Position numbers and translations under genes: made by a program. From an uncultured Pseudomonadota bacterium (GTDB lineage Bacteria > Pseudomonadota > Gammaproteobacteria > Burkholderiales > SG8-39), in the NCBI GenBank assembly GCA_903829815.1, contig CAIKRR010000015.1, positions 1-64,000 on the forward strand: a stretch of 64,000 bases of DNA, written 5' to 3'. This document shows, one piece after another, positions 46,172 to 54,005 of the stretch. Numbering within the stretch: the first letter of the stretch is position 1; the number at the start of each line of letters is the position of its first letter. The notes below the pieces were generated by a model. That model saw nothing but the letters and a program-made list of their open reading frames with translations. It searched no databases and had not been told where the DNA came from.

Positions 46172-46987
46172 ATGAATGCAACCGAACACATCTGGCGCCT
46201 GATCGAGAAGACCGCTCCCTGGTGGGCAGGTGAAGCCGAAGTGGTGCGCACCTACTTCAAGTCGGCAAAGCGCAGTCCCGAAACTGACATGGTGTGGCTC
46301 TCGCGTCAGTGCTTCAAGGAGTTCTGGGGCTCGGGCGTGGGCCAGTATGACCGCAAGGGCGTGTTTCTGGGTCAGGTCATGGCCCTGGTCGATCTGGCTC
46401 CCAAAATCGATGTGTCGGTGAGTCGCAACGAGATCCTCGACATCCTCGAGGGGCTGCAGGCCGAGTTCCAGCATTACTGCCTCTTCGCCGAAGCGTATGA
46501 CGCCATACGCCCGGCTGGTACGCCCAAGATGAATCCGCAGAACCTCACCAGCTGGCCCGAAGAGGACGAACTCACCGCCCTGCGCTACAAGCACCAGGAC
46601 GATCACGGTGCGGTGGGCATGCGCGCATGCCGCTTCACCGAAGGCGGCTATTGCACCCTCTTCAGCGAGGGCATGGCCCTGGCCGGTGGCAGCGGCAACG
46701 ACGAAATCATCGCGCGTGCCTGCTCGGCCGTCTTCGACGACGAATTCGGTCACATGATGGGTGGCATCGGCGGCATTGCCGATGAAGGCCTCACCGAGGC
46801 CGACTGGGACCTGATGGAAAAGCTCGTGGTCGAACAGATGAAGAAGCGCATCCACATGCGCAACGGTGAATTCGGCCACCCACTCTCGGCCGAGCGCATC
46901 GCCGCCATCGGACGCGGCGAGATCACCCCGGTTGTCTTCGACTGGGCGCGCGCCAACATTCCTGCCCCGCAATACACTGCCGCCTGA
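46172..46987 (+). CDS. Ferritin-like putative diiron protein of unknown function
   Basis: This 271-residue all-helical protein has no signal peptide or membrane helix. I do not recognise a named family. Two ExxH motifs, the mark of ferritin-like diiron carboxylate proteins, are visible: E98-F-Q-H101 in LEGLQAEFQHYCLFAEAYD and E191-F-G-H194 in SAVFDDEFGHMMGGI. Glutamates that could complete the site lie in helices around residues 21-23 and 157-166. If the site forms, the protein may be an oxygenase, oxidase or dealkylase. A GGAG site precedes the ATG at 46172. Twenty-five bases later follows the CMD gene, and upstream lies an LLM monooxygenase, so it probably acts in the same oxidative pathway. 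Confidence 0.75.
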   Translation: MNATEHIWRLIEKTAPWWAGEAEVVRTYFKSAKRSPETDMVWLSRQCFKEFWGSGVGQYDRKGVFLGQVMALVDLAPKIDVSVSRNEILDILEGLQAEFQHYCLFAEAYDAIRPAGTPKMNPQNLTSWPEEDELTALRYKHQDDHGAVGMRACRFTEGGYCTLFSEGMALAGGSGNDEIIARACSAVFDDEFGHMMGGIGGIADEGLTEADWDLMEKLVVEQMKKRIHMRNGEFGHPLSAERIAAIGRGEITPVVFDWARANIPAPQYTAA

Positions 46988-47012
46988 TCACCCCCCCAAG
47001 GAACGCACGACC

Positions 47013-47426
47013 ATGTCTCTGCCTGACTCGATCGAAGAACGCCGCAAGCTCGGCAACCAGGTTCGCCAGCAGGTGCTGGGTACCGGCTACACCGGCCAGA
47101 CGGCAGCCAAGGCCGACCCCTTCTACTCGAACTTTCTCGAGTTCACGGTCGACCATTGCTGGGCCAATGTGTGGCTGCGGCCAGGCCTGGAACACCGCAC
47201 TCGCAGCATGCTCAACATCGCGATGCTCTCGGTAATGGGGCGCTGGCACGAGTTCGAGGTGCATGTGAAGGGCGCGCTGAACAACGGCGTGACCCGCGAG
47301 GAGATTGCCGAAGTGCTGCTGCAGGCCGGTGTCTACGGGGGCGTACCGATTGCCTCCGAGGGCTTTCGTCGTGCCAAGGATGTCTTCGCCCGCGAAGACG
47401 CTGCCGCTGCCGTGACGAAAGGCTGA
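47013..47426 (+). CDS. Carboxymuconolactone decarboxylase (CMD)-family protein
   Basis: This is a 137-residue CMD-domain protein of the PcaC kind. The core reads RTRSMLNIAMLSVMGRWHEFEVHVKGALNNGVTREEI-type helices (residues about 59-95), and then LLQAGVYGGVPIASEGFRRA. It has no CxxC pair, so it is not an AhpD-type peroxidase. In PcaC the conserved Glu and His sites decarboxylate gamma-carboxymuconolactone; here the acidic and His residues of the WHEFEVHVKGAL helix are retained. Starting at 47013 gives the usual length. It is followed nine bases later by the citrate-synthase-fold gene. Confidence 0.88.
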   Translation: MSLPDSIEERRKLGNQVRQQVLGTGYTGQTAAKADPFYSNFLEFTVDHCWANVWLRPGLEHRTRSMLNIAMLSVMGRWHEFEVHVKGALNNGVTREEIAEVLLQAGVYGGVPIASEGFRRAKDVFAREDAAAAVTKG

Positions 47427-47435
47427 GGGCGCACC

Positions 47436-48236
47436 ATGTCACGTCGCAAGGCAACCCCGATCCGCTCCGACATGGGCTGGAGCACGGCCGACCGCATCTC
47501 GGTCAAAGGGCTCGATCTGCCGAGCGAAATTCTGGGTCACCTGTCGCTGGGCGACATGGCCTGGCTCGAGATCAAGGGCGTGCGGCCGACACCGGCCGAG
47601 TCACGCATCTTCAATGCGCTGCTGTGCACGCTGGTCGAGCATGGCATGACCCCGTTTGCGCTGGTGACGCGGCTCACCTACCTGGGCGCGCCCGAGTCCT
47701 TGCAGGCGGCGGTCGCCGCCGGCCTGAGCGGCCTGGGTACCACCTTTGCCGGTACTGCCGAGGGTTCTGCCCGGATGCTGCAAGCCGTGCTCGGTACGCG
47801 CGAGGCACCCAAGGTGTGCAACGACCTGCCAGCGGCAGCGCAGCAGATCGTGGCCGACCACCGGGCGCGGCGCGCGAGCATCCCCGGCATCGGTCATCCG
47901 GTACACAAGCCGGTTGATCCGCGTACGCCACGCCTGTTCGAGATCGCGCGCGAGACCGGCTTCTACGGACGCTACATCGAGCTGATGAGCCTGGTGCAGC
48001 AGGAAGCCGAGCGCGCCTCGGGCAAGGTGCTACCCCTGAACGCCACCGGTGCGATGGGTGCCATCCTGTGCGAACTCGCCATCGACTGGCGTCTGGCGCG
48101 TGGCATTGCCGTGATGGGCCGCGCCGTCGGTCTGGTAGGGCACATCGCTGAAGAACTGCGCAACCCGATCGCCAAGGAAATCTACGAGCGGATCGAGGAC
48201 GAAGCGAGCGCCCATGCCCGACCCGACGCCGACTGA
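47436..48236 (+). CDS. Citrate synthase-family protein (citryl-CoA lyase-like)
   Basis: This is a 266-residue small citrate-synthase-fold protein, the size and type annotated as citryl-CoA lyase. The two active-site histidines are in place: His69 in LVEHGMTP and His154 in GIGHPVHKPVDPR. The third catalytic residue of citrate synthase, the Asp of an NVD motif, is replaced: the segment reads LPLNATGAMGAIL, with Thr at 204. A different acyl-CoA lyase or Claisen reaction is therefore likely. A GAGGGC site precedes the ATG. It lies between the CMD gene and a Bug gene in one run and may cleave the CoA ester made at the end of this pathway. Confidence 0.83.
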   Translation: MSRRKATPIRSDMGWSTADRISVKGLDLPSEILGHLSLGDMAWLEIKGVRPTPAESRIFNALLCTLVEHGMTPFALVTRLTYLGAPESLQAAVAAGLSGLGTTFAGTAEGSARMLQAVLGTREAPKVCNDLPAAAQQIVADHRARRASIPGIGHPVHKPVDPRTPRLFEIARETGFYGRYIELMSLVQQEAERASGKVLPLNATGAMGAILCELAIDWRLARGIAVMGRAVGLVGHIAEELRNPIAKEIYERIEDEASAHARPDAD

Positions 48237-48242
48237 TCCGTG

Positions 48243-49280
48243 ATGCAACCATCGACATCGACGATCAAGCGCCGCCTGCGCGCATCCTTGCACCGAGCGC
48301 TGCGTGCAACCGTGTGCGCGCCGCTCATTGGCTGCATCGTGCTGACCGTGCTGTCGGCGGCCCCCGCCCAGGCACAGACGGCCGCCTACCCGCAGCGACC
48401 CATCCGGCTGGTGGTCCCCTACGCACCGGGCGGACCCACCGATGTGGTGGGCCGCATGATCCTCGAGCGACTCTCGGGCGCGTTCGGTCAGCCGGTCGTG
48501 CTCGACAACAAGCCGGGTGCAGGCGGGAACATCGGCGCAGAGTTGGTCGCTCGCGCCCCGGCCGACGGCTACACGATGATGCTCACCGCAGCCGCACCCA
48601 TCGTCATCAATCCGTATCTGTATGCGCGCATGCCCTACGATGCGCAGCGCGATTTCGTGCCGGTGGTACTGGCCACCACCGCCCCCACCTTCATGGTGGT
48701 GCCGGCGAGCCTGCCGGTGACCTCGGTGCGCGAACTCATTGCGCTGGCACGATCGCAGCCGGGCAAGCTCAACTTCGCCTCCTCGGGCATCGGCACCCCA
48801 CCCCACCTGTCGGGGGAACTGTTCAATCACATGGCTGGAGTCGAGATCACCCATGTGCCCTACCGCAGCGCGCTGGCGGCTACCACGGCCGTCCTCAATG
48901 CCGAGGTGGCACTGGACTTCGACCAACCCTCGATCCTCGCGCATGTGAAGGCAGGCAAGCTGCGCCTCCTGGCCGTCACCACACCACGGCGCTCGCCCAT
49001 CGCCCCCGAGGCGCCCACCATGGCCGAAGCCGGACTACCTGGCTACGAAGTAACCGCCTGGTATGGCTTCATGGCCCCGGCCGCCACGCCGCGTGAGATC
49101 GTGCAGCGCTGGGTCACGGAGGTGAGTCGGGTGATGGCACTGCCCGAGGTGCGCGAGCGCTTTCTGGCCGTTGGCTTTGAGCCCGGCAGCGGCAACCAGG
49201 ATGATTTTGCCGCGTTCCTGCGTGCCGAACATCTGCGCTGGTCACGCGTAGTCCGCGAATCGGGCGCGCGGGCGGACTGA
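48243..49280 (+). CDS. Bug/TctC-type periplasmic solute-binding protein
   Basis: This 345-residue Bug protein starts six bases after the stop of the citryl-CoA lyase-like gene, so it belongs to the same transcript. The long n-region is followed by signal core CIVLTVLSAAPAQAQ. The mature part shows YPQRPIRLVVPYAPGGPTDVVGR, VVLDNKPGAGGNIGAE, APADGYTMM and ITHVPYRSALAATTA, and ends GARAD. It flanks the cluster opposite to the MarR-controlled Bug gene. A GTG three bases upstream of the ATG is an alternative start. Confidence 0.88.
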   Translation: MQPSTSTIKRRLRASLHRALRATVCAPLIGCIVLTVLSAAPAQAQTAAYPQRPIRLVVPYAPGGPTDVVGRMILERLSGAFGQPVVLDNKPGAGGNIGAELVARAPADGYTMMLTAAAPIVINPYLYARMPYDAQRDFVPVVLATTAPTFMVVPASLPVTSVRELIALARSQPGKLNFASSGIGTPPHLSGELFNHMAGVEITHVPYRSALAATTAVLNAEVALDFDQPSILAHVKAGKLRLLAVTTPRRSPIAPEAPTMAEAGLPGYEVTAWYGFMAPAATPREIVQRWVTEVSRVMALPEVRERFLAVGFEPGSGNQDDFAAFLRAEHLRWSRVVRESGARAD

Positions 49281-49293
49281 AGCCGACTGAGCG

Positions 49294-49305
49294 GGCCCAT
49301 GGGCC
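49294..49305. other. Twelve-base palindrome after the Bug gene
   Basis: GGCCCATGGGCC is a perfect palindrome 13 bases after the stop at 49280, followed by the small hairpin CCTCAGTGAGG. Either could be part of the transcript end. Confidence 0.25.
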
Positions 49306-49368
49306 TGACCTGCCTCAGTGAGGTGGACTCCCCGATGGAGGCGAGTCACCCCGACCCACAAGCGCCAC

Positions 49369-49971
49369 TTACCGTATCACCGGCACCGTGCGCTGCTCGG
49401 AGAACCCCAGCGGATCGACCAGACCGTCGATCGACCGGGTCGCCTCGCCCCGGCGAACGAGCAGGGCCTCCTGATCGACGGCGAGGTCCAGGCGCCCGGC
49501 CATCTCGACCAGACGCTGCTGACCACTCAGCACGATCGGGCGTACCTCGACCCCGGACACTGACCCGCCACGTCTTCGCCCGAGCGCACGCGCCTCAGCC
49601 CCACCCAGCAGGCTGAAGCGCTCGTGTCGGTTGGCCTCGAGCACCTCGTTGTCACGCACCAGCGTCATCGCGCGACCGGCACGCAAGTGGCCTGACACCT
49701 CATGGCGCAAAGTGAGGGTGTAGAGCCGCTCGCGCGGCCCGGTAATGCGCACGCACGGCCCCAACATGCCACGGCCGCTCACCTTCGTATCGGTATAGAG
49801 CGGAAAACTCACCTGCAAGGCGGCATGCCGTGCCTGCCCGGCAGCGCCCTGGCCATGCGTATTGAAAGCCATCACGGCAAAGAGTACGTCACGAACGATG
49901 TCGCGCTCATACATGGGCTGCATCACCAGGATATCGATATGGTCGGTGATGGCTGCTGCCGAGGTGATCAT
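49369..49971 (-). CDS. Hypothetical protein, about 200 residues
   Basis: I do not recognise this protein. The minus-strand frame encodes 200 residues that look like a folded cytoplasmic protein: alternating beta-type segments such as [18 protein letters not shown] and [19 protein letters not shown], no membrane helix and no signal peptide. The overlapping plus-strand frames are shorter and low in plausible content. No ribosome-binding site is obvious before the ATG at 49971. It stands alone between a Bug gene and the FKBP gene and runs opposite to both. It could also be a chance frame in a non-coding region. Confidence 0.45.
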   Translation of the reverse strand: MITSAAAITDHIDILVMQPMYERDIVRDVLFAVMAFNTHGQGAAGQARHAALQVSFPLYTDTKVSGRGMLGPCVRITGPRERLYTLTLRHEVSGHLRAGRAMTLVRDNEVLEANRHERFSLLGGAEARALGRRRGGSVSGVEVRPIVLSGQQRLVEMAGRLDLAVDQEALLVRRGEATRSIDGLVDPLGFSEQRTVPVIR

Positions 49972-50301
49972 CGAATGACGGCTCCAGAGGGCGCGCGGGT
50001 CGTGCTTGCCGACAGACCCTGCCGAGAGATCGCGCTGGCCTGGACGGCAGCGTCCGCGTGCGGCAGATCGATAAGCCGATCAGCCTCGTGTCGAAAGACT
50101 ACAGGGCGGCCAGCCCGAGAGCAAAACGCCTGTCGGCCCGCCCTCGTGTGCCGCGATGCGGCTTGCGGGCAAACGACAGATGCCTGCCACCGAACCCGCT
50201 CTCCTGCAATAATCGAACCCTGCGCGAACGCATCCTCGCGACGTATGCGCAACCGCTCTGGCGCTGATCGCCTCCAAAACCCATCATCCACGAGAAACTC
50301 C
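49972..50301. other. Gap upstream of the FKBP gene with a candidate promoter
   Basis: No credible gene is seen in these 330 bases. Near the right end TGC followed by AATAAT (50208-50213) makes an extended -10 element that could drive the FKBP gene, giving a leader of about 80 bases. Short plus- and minus-strand frames here lack recognisable content. Confidence 0.35.
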
Positions 50302-50643
50302 ATGTCCGAGATCACCACTGCAAGCGGCCTTGTCTACGAAGAGCTTCAGGTCGGCGAGGGCGAAACCGCCCAGGCCGGCATGACCGTCACGGTTCACTAC
50401 ACGGGCTGGCTCACCGACGGGCGCAAGTTTGATTCGAGCAAAGACCGCAACGACCCGTTCCAGTTCGGCCTAGGGCGTGGTCAGGTGATTCGCGGCTGGG
50501 ACGAAGGCGTTGCCGGTATGAAAGTCGGTGGCCGGCGCAAGCTCACCATCCCGGCTGAACTGGGCTATGGCGCACGCGGCGCAGGCGGCGTGATTCCGCC
50601 CAACGCCACTTTGGTGTTCGAAGTCGAACTGCTGGGGGTCTAG
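50302..50643 (+). CDS. FKBP-type peptidyl-prolyl cis-trans isomerase
   Basis: This is a 113-residue single-domain FKBP that speeds proline isomerisation. It has the full signature: [18 protein letters not shown] (residues 28-45), [26 protein letters not shown] split across 52-77, and [33 protein letters not shown]-type C-terminal strands. No signal peptide is present, so it is cytoplasmic. The ATG at 50302 is set by the conserved length. The upstream frame to 49702 overlaps unrelated sequence. The next Bug gene begins seven bases after its stop. Confidence 0.95.
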   Translation: MSEITTASGLVYEELQVGEGETAQAGMTVTVHYTGWLTDGRKFDSSKDRNDPFQFGLGRGQVIRGWDEGVAGMKVGGRRKLTIPAELGYGARGAGGVIPPNATLVFEVELLGV

Positions 50644-50649
50644 ACGAGC

Positions 50650-51720
50650 ATGATCCATGCAACAGCGGAGAGGATGCTGCCACCACGGTGCTCGAAGGGA
50701 CAATGGCAGGGTCGTACGCTGCACCTTCGCACCGCGGCCATGAGCGTGGGGCAGGCGCTGCTGATCGCCGTCGCACTGACTTGCGCCTTGAGCACCGGGA
50801 ACGCCCGGGCCCAGGGCTACCCCAACCGGCCGATCACGGTCGTCATTCCCAATGCACCGGGGGGCAGTTCAGACCCCATCGCACAGATCGTCGGGGCAAA
50901 GCTCACCGAGTCGTGGGGTCAGCAGGTGGTACTCGAGCACCGCTCGGGCGCAAACGGGCTCATCGGCTACAACGCCGCCCGCGCTCGGGCACCGGATGGC
51001 TACACCCTGTTTCTGGGCAACGACAGCCAGATGGTGACCAGTCCCCATCTGATGCCCGATCTGGGCTACTTCGACCGGCATTTCGTGCCGATCGTGCGCG
51101 GGGTGAACATCGAGTATGTGCTGGCCGTGCATCCCTCGCTGCCGGTGACGAGCGTTCCGGAACTGATCACCTACCTGAAAGCGAATCCGGGCAAGGTGAA
51201 CTACGCACATACCGGCACCGCCAGCATCCACCAGCTCTCGATGGAGATGCTCAAGACTGCCGGTGGCATCGGGGTCGACGACCTGGTGGGCGTGCCCTAC
51301 AAGGGAAGCGGCCAGTACCTGATCGATCTGGTGGCCGGCGAGGTGAAGGTTGCCTACGGCGGCCTGCCCCAGACCATGCCCTTCGTGCGCTCGGGCAAGC
51401 TGCGCGCGCTGGCCATCGGCTCTTTGCAACGACTCGATGCCACCCCCGGCCTGCACACCATCGCCGAAACCTACTCGGGCTTCGAGACGAACTCATCGTG
51501 GAACTACTTCGCACCGATCGGCACATCACCCGAGATCGTGGCCCGACTCAATGCCGAGATCAACCGCATCCTCGCGCTGCCTGATGTGCGCGAGCGGATG
51601 CTCTCGCAGGCGCTCTACCCGCTGGGTGGCACGCCCGAGGCCCTGGCAGCACGGATGCGACGCGACTACGAGAAGTGGGGCGCGATCATCCGCAAGCTCG
51701 GGCTGAAACTGGACTCCTGA
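50650..51720 (+). CDS. Bug/TctC-type periplasmic solute-binding protein
   Basis: This Bug protein (356 residues from 50650) has the signal core ALLIAVALTCALSTGNARAQ. The mature part shows GYPNRPITVVIPNAPGGSSDPIAQ, HRSGANGLIGYNAARARAPDGYTL and GVPYKGSGQYLIDLVAGEVKVAYGG. The start may be 50650, directly after the FKBP stop, or the ATG at 50740, which gives a shorter signal without basic residues. The ligand is unknown. Its end overlaps the converging glycosyltransferase frame by 35 bases. Confidence 0.87.
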   Translation: MIHATAERMLPPRCSKGQWQGRTLHLRTAAMSVGQALLIAVALTCALSTGNARAQGYPNRPITVVIPNAPGGSSDPIAQIVGAKLTESWGQQVVLEHRSGANGLIGYNAARARAPDGYTLFLGNDSQMVTSPHLMPDLGYFDRHFVPIVRGVNIEYVLAVHPSLPVTSVPELITYLKANPGKVNYAHTGTASIHQLSMEMLKTAGGIGVDDLVGVPYKGSGQYLIDLVAGEVKVAYGGLPQTMPFVRSGKLRALAIGSLQRLDATPGLHTIAETYSGFETNSSWNYFAPIGTSPEIVARLNAEINRILALPDVRERMLSQALYPLGGTPEALAARMRRDYEKWGAIIRKLGLKLDS

Positions 51721-52542
51721 ACGCGCCTGCTGCCCGGCGCACGAGCCGCCTTGGCCATCGTGCGTCTCGGGTATGTTCGGTGAGGTCGGTATTCACCAGG
51801 CGCGGGTTGATGTAGAGACGCGCGCCGGTCGAGCGCATCGCCTGGTGCAGCGACACATGCTCACACACTTCGGCACCGTTCGCATCGAGCCCCCGATAGT
51901 CGCCTTCGAGCAGCGCATCGCGCCGGTAGATGGCAAGACCACCAAAGGCCGACTCCACCTCGATCCAGGGCGAGTCTTCAGCCACGGTGACCATAAAGGG
52001 TGGCGCAAGGCCCAGATGTCGTAATAAGGGCCGCGCTGGTTGGCCATGCAGGCATCCCAGTCATCGCGCACCCAGCACGAGGCAAAAGCGGCTGGCGTGA
52101 GCAGATCGCAGACACCGTCCAGATCAGCCACCACCACGGCGGCGACATGCCGGTAACGCGCATCCTGCCTGATCGCGCTCAAGTACTGGTTGCGACACAA
52201 GGCAATGCGTGCCGTGCGTAACGGTATCGTGAGGCTCAGAGTACCCAGAGAGATGAAGCGAAAGTCCGGCAGGTCGCGTTCAAGCGACGCGAGCTCGCGC
52301 ACTGTCTCGTCGCTGCTGTCGGATTCGATCACCAGCCATTGCACCGACTGCGCCTGCGGCGTGATCGCGCGGGCAAGCCGATGCACAGTTGTGCGCAGGC
52401 ACGCGGCCACGTTGCGGGCAAGGCCGACCACCAGGACATGACGCGTACTGGGCACCGCTGGGGTCTGCGCCAGGACGCGGGGCAGACCCGACTCGGTGCG
52501 CGCCAGGCCAGCCGTTCGAAACAAGGGGGATTCGATCTTCAT
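51686..52542 (-). pseudogene. Glycosyltransferase-like gene with a frameshift
   Basis: The minus-strand coding sequence starts MKIESPLFRTAG at 52542. It runs in one frame through HVLVVGLARNVAACLRTTV, WLVIESDSSDETVRELASL and the DxD-like AAVVVADLDGVCDLL to YYDIWALRHP. It then continues in another frame from about 51995 with SPWIEVESAFGGLAIYRRDALLEG and VCEHVSLHQAMRSTGARLYINPR to a stop at 51686. One base appears to be missing in the AAA run at 51995-51997 (plus-strand view), since one extra base would join the two parts as HPF-MVTVAEDSPW. This is either a recent inactivation or a sequencing error. The product would be a nucleotide-sugar transferase. Confidence 0.75.
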
Positions 52543-52560
52543 GCGCAGAGGACTGCACTG

Positions 52561-53898
52561 ATGGACAAGGCAGGGCCCGACGCTGAGGCGCATCGCGCAA
52601 TGGAGCGGCAGCGCCGTGCACGGTTGACCTTCGTCACCGGCGTGATGGCCCGTACCGTCGGGCTGGCAGGTCTTTTCATTTCGCTTCGCATATCGCTTCC
52701 ATGGCTGGGAGAGGCGCGGTTCGGCGTGCTCGCCACACTGGCAAGCCTGGGCTCCTTGCTCGCCTTTCTGGATCTGGGAATAGGCAATGGTCTCGTGGCG
52801 CAGGTGGCGCGCCTTGAGGCCACGCAAGCGCATGCAGCGCTCGGACAACTGGTAAGCCGGGGCATGGCCCTGGTCGGGGTTGTGGGCATCGCTGTCGCGA
52901 GCCTTCTTGCCCTTGCCGCATATCTGGCACCGCTCGAGCGTCTGTTTCACGGTGCAGATCCGGCCACGTTGGATGAGGCCCGCAGCGCACTCATGCTTTT
53001 TGCGGTGTTCTTCGGGCTATCGCTTCCGCTGGGTGCTGCGCAACGCGTGATGGCAGGGCTGCAGGAAGGCTACCGGGCGCATGCAGCCACCGCGGTGTTT
53101 GCGCTCGGTGGCCTGGCGATCACCCTGGCCTTGCCCCGGCTGGGTGGCGGCGTACTTGCTTTTCTGGCAGCAGGCTATGGCATGAGCGTTCTGGCTGGCA
53201 TGCCCTTGGTCTGGACCCTCATGCGACGCGAACTGCTCAGCGTCCCCGGTCGCGGCTGGCTCGGGAGCCCGGACACCCATCGCCTGCTGCACGCAGGGGG
53301 GCTTTATTTCGTGCTGCAGATCGGACTCCTGGTGGGCTCGAGCGTCGATACGGTGCTCGTCTCATCGACGCTGGGACCCGCAGCGGTAGCCACCCTGGTG
53401 GTGGTGCAGCGGCTCTTCATGCTGGTGGCGGTGCCGGTGCAGATGGGCTCGCTACCCCTGTGGTCGGCCTACTCGCACGCGCTTGCCTCGGGTGACACCG
53501 CCTTCGTGGCGAGCACCTTCAGACGCTCGATACGCTGGAATCTGGCGATTGCACTGGCAGGCAGCGCGGTGCTCATCGCAGTCACCCCGTGGCTTGCGCC
53601 GGTACTCACGTCCAGGCTGCTGGTCGTACCGGTCGCGCTCACGCTGGGGCAGGCGCTCTGGAGTCTCTTCGACGCCTGGGGGGTTGCGGTATCGATGCGG
53701 CTCAATGGCGCCCATATCATCGTGCCCCAGGTCGTAACCACGCTGGGCTTTGTCGTGCTGTCGATCGCACTCAAGGTGGCGCTGCTGGAGTCGCTCGGGC
53801 TTGCCTGCCTGCCATGGCTCACAGCCATTGCGTTCGCAGTCGCGGTGGCCCTGCCCTACCTCACCGGCTATCGGCGCCTGGTATTCGGCGCGGCCTGA
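52561..53898 (+). CDS. Wzx-like polysaccharide flippase / oligosaccharide exporter
   Basis: This is a 445-residue inner-membrane protein of about twelve helices in the MVF/polysaccharide-transporter arrangement. The N-terminal helix pair carries RISLPWLGEARFGVLATLASLGSLLAFLDLGIGNGLV-type sequence, with the LDLGIGNGL motif frequent in Wzx flippases (residues about 67-75). It would move lipid-linked sugars across the membrane. The start at 52561 lies only 18 bases from the divergent glycosyltransferase start at 52542, so promoters must lie inside coding DNA. Both genes together suggest a remnant of a surface-polysaccharide locus. Confidence 0.8.
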   Translation: MDKAGPDAEAHRAMERQRRARLTFVTGVMARTVGLAGLFISLRISLPWLGEARFGVLATLASLGSLLAFLDLGIGNGLVAQVARLEATQAHAALGQLVSRGMALVGVVGIAVASLLALAAYLAPLERLFHGADPATLDEARSALMLFAVFFGLSLPLGAAQRVMAGLQEGYRAHAATAVFALGGLAITLALPRLGGGVLAFLAAGYGMSVLAGMPLVWTLMRRELLSVPGRGWLGSPDTHRLLHAGGLYFVLQIGLLVGSSVDTVLVSSTLGPAAVATLVVVQRLFMLVAVPVQMGSLPLWSAYSHALASGDTAFVASTFRRSIRWNLAIALAGSAVLIAVTPWLAPVLTSRLLVVPVALTLGQALWSLFDAWGVAVSMRLNGAHIIVPQVVTTLGFVVLSIALKVALLESLGLACLPWLTAIAFAVAVALPYLTGYRRLVFGAA

Positions 53899-54005
53899 GC
53901 GGGCGACAACGCCGGGGCGGCAACGCGCGGGCTCCTTGTCCTGCCCTGCAGCGCCACGCATACTACGGGCCATGGCGCTCTCGACGGCGCCTCCCAGGGG
54001 CCCCC

